Source of the DNA: Actinomycetota bacterium
GTDB lineage: Bacteria > Actinomycetota > Actinomycetes > Actinomycetales > Microbacteriaceae
Length of the DNA: 8,471 nucleotides
Direction of reading: 5' to 3'
Assembly: GCA_027728145.1 (NCBI GenBank)
Contig: JAQBZV010000034.1
Coordinates: 1 to 8,471 of the forward strand
Shown: one piece after another, positions 7,381 through 8,471 of the stretch
Numbering within the stretch: position 1 is the first letter of the stretch
Layout of the letters: each line of letters begins with the position of its first letter
Notes under the pieces: model-generated
Seen by the model: the letters and a program-made list of their open reading frames with translations, nothing else
Told to the model about the DNA's origin: nothing
Database searches by the model: none
Program-made: the position numbers and the translations under genes

Positions 7381-8471
7381 GCGATAGCAGGCGAGTAGCA
7401 CGGGTTGTTCTCGACTCTCGCCTGCCCCAGCTCAGTCGCCTCTTTGACTACCTCCTCCCACCCGGGGTTGACCTAACCCCGGGTGTGCGCGTCCGCGTTC
7501 CACTGCGATCAGCCAAGCGCCTCGCGGAGGGGTATGTCGTGGAGGTTGCCGACGCCAGTAGCCACTCCGGCACCTTGGCGGAGATCGCGGAGGTAGTGTC
7601 GCCGGTTCCGGTTCTCCCGACAAGTTTGTGGGAACTTGCCAGCACCGTCGCCGGGCGATCGGCGGGTAACCCGGCCGATGTCTTACGGCTTGCGATTCCC
7701 AAGCGTTATGTGAAAGCCGAAAAGCAGTGGTGGAGCGACGGCGAGGCGCTGGACAGGGTGCGCCCGGCGCCATCCGAGCTCGGCACATCGGCGGTATCGG
7801 AATATGCAGCGCTGTTGGAACAAGGTGCGAGGACCAGCCTCACCTTGCCCTACGGTGTTGTGTCGTTGGACACGGGCCGTGTGGTCCCGAGATCTGTTGC
7901 TCTCCTCGCTCAGGTTGCTGCCACCGTCCTAGGACAGGGCCGCTCGATCATTCTCGTGTGTCCTGACTGGCGAGACATTGAGCACCTCAGCGCCTCGCTG
8001 AGCGAACTTATCCCCGAGGATTCGCTTGTTCTTCTCTCAGGCGATCAGCCCCCCGCTCAGAGGTATGGGCAGTACTTACGGACGCTCGAGCCGTCGCCGG
8101 TTGTGGTGTTGGGCAATAGGCACGCTGTGTATTCGCCCGCTCACAACCTTGGCCTCATCGTCGTGGTGGATGATGCGGATTCCGCCCATCGTGAGCCCCT
8201 TGCCCCTTATCCGCACTCCCGAGATGTAGCAATCGTCCGTAGCTCCATGGAAGGCGTTGCGGTGTGTTTCGCCGGGGTCCAAGCAAGCCTCTCGGCGAGA
8301 CGCTGGGTTGACATGGGCTACCTCCGTGAATTGTCGCTAGGCGCTTCCACCAGGCCAAGGGTTATTCCGACGTCGCTGTCACTAGGGCATGAGGCAACAT
8401 CGTCCCCAGCTCGACTTCCTTCTGCTGTGTACCAAGCCGCCAAAGAGGCGCTGGCAACGGGACCCATCCTT
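7377..8471 (+). CDS. priA: Primosomal protein N' PriA, actinobacterial helicase-lacking type (3' partial)
   Basis: PriA recognises stalled or D-loop forks and reloads the replisome. The frame stays open from GTG 7377 to the window end, giving 365 visible residues. The start is set by an in-frame TAG at 7368 and by the conserved PriA 3'-DNA-binding opening [20 protein letters not shown] (8-27). GTGA overlaps the metK stop. Domain order is the 3'BD (about 5-80), a winged-helix-like part including [12 protein letters not shown] (100-111), then a degenerate helicase lobe 1. In that lobe the Walker A site (GxTGSGKT in E. coli PriA) is replaced by the region around [12 protein letters not shown] (157-168). 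The DEEH box corresponds to [11 protein letters not shown] (263-273) and GTRSA to GNRHAVYSP (246-254). [13 protein letters not shown] (276-288) is a typical actinobacterial stretch. Annotations of actinobacterial PriA state that helicase motifs are not detectable, and this copy fits. The C-terminal lobe and any zinc-binding cysteines lie outside the window. Confidence 0.92.
   Translation, partial: MSDSRRVARVVLDSRLPQLSRLFDYLLPPGVDLTPGVRVRVPLRSAKRLAEGYVVEVADASSHSGTLAEIAEVVSPVPVLPTSLWELASTVAGRSAGNPADVLRLAIPKRYVKAEKQWWSDGEALDRVRPAPSELGTSAVSEYAALLEQGARTSLTLPYGVVSLDTGRVVPRSVALLAQVAATVLGQGRSIILVCPDWRDIEHLSASLSELIPEDSLVLLSGDQPPAQRYGQYLRTLEPSPVVVLGNRHAVYSPAHNLGLIVVVDDADSAHREPLAPYPHSRDVAIVRSSMEGVAVCFAGVQASLSARRWVDMGYLRELSLGASTRPRVIPTSLSLGHEATSSPARLPSAVYQAAKEALATGPIL

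Noticed and set aside
7432..7788. 118-codon - strand frame at the start of priA
   Set aside because: The + strand frame here is unambiguous PriA. The - strand product is Pro/Arg-rich low-complexity sequence typical of an antisense shadow.
1..8471. Mobile elements, CRISPR arrays, tRNA or rRNA genes, defence genes
   Set aside because: Every base except a few short gaps belongs to a recognised housekeeping gene. No direct-repeat arrays, transposase motifs or RNA gene signatures were seen.

Overview
The window is a dense, single-direction stretch of a high-GC actinobacterial chromosome. All seven genes lie on the + strand. In order they are carB (5' end outside the window), pyrF, a guanylate kinase with an extra N-terminal mIHF-like DNA-binding domain, rpoZ, coaBC, metK and priA (3' end outside the window). 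This order, carB-pyrF-(mihF)-gmk-rpoZ-coaBC-metK-priA, is the classic actinobacterial core cluster. Three protein-level signs also point to Actinobacteria: the mIHF fold, the type-2 OMP decarboxylase, and a PriA that lacks its helicase motifs. The fused mIHF-GMK, the short omega subunit and the moderate-to-high GC by eye suggest Microbacteriaceae or a close relative. That family-level placement is inference.

Layout: 1-2994 is the large subunit of carbamoyl-phosphate synthase. 2991-3800 is orotidine-5'-phosphate decarboxylase. 3797-4708 is the mIHF-GMK fusion. 4711-4968 is the RNA polymerase omega subunit. 4999-6186 is the bifunctional CoaC/CoaB enzyme. 6196-7380 is S-adenosylmethionine synthetase. 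7377 to the window end is PriA. Three junctions are stop/start overlaps of four bases (ATGA at 2991, GTGA at 3797, GTGA at 7377), and the other three gaps are 2, 30 and 9 bases. No gap exceeds 30 bases. I see no terminator, RNA gene, mobile element, repeat array or convincing internal promoter, so the block is probably co-transcribed and translationally coupled.

The genes supply pyrimidine nucleotides (carB, pyrF), GDP from GMP (gmk), coenzyme A (coaBC) and SAM (metK), alongside an RNA polymerase subunit (rpoZ) and a replication-restart protein (priA). The cluster therefore links precursor supply with the transcription and replication machinery. This is ordinary core genome, not an accessory island. 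The most distinctive item is the covalent joining of a nucleoid-associated DNA-binding domain to guanylate kinase. Next are the degenerate, apparently helicase-dead PriA and the non-E. coli-like active-site residues in CoaC.
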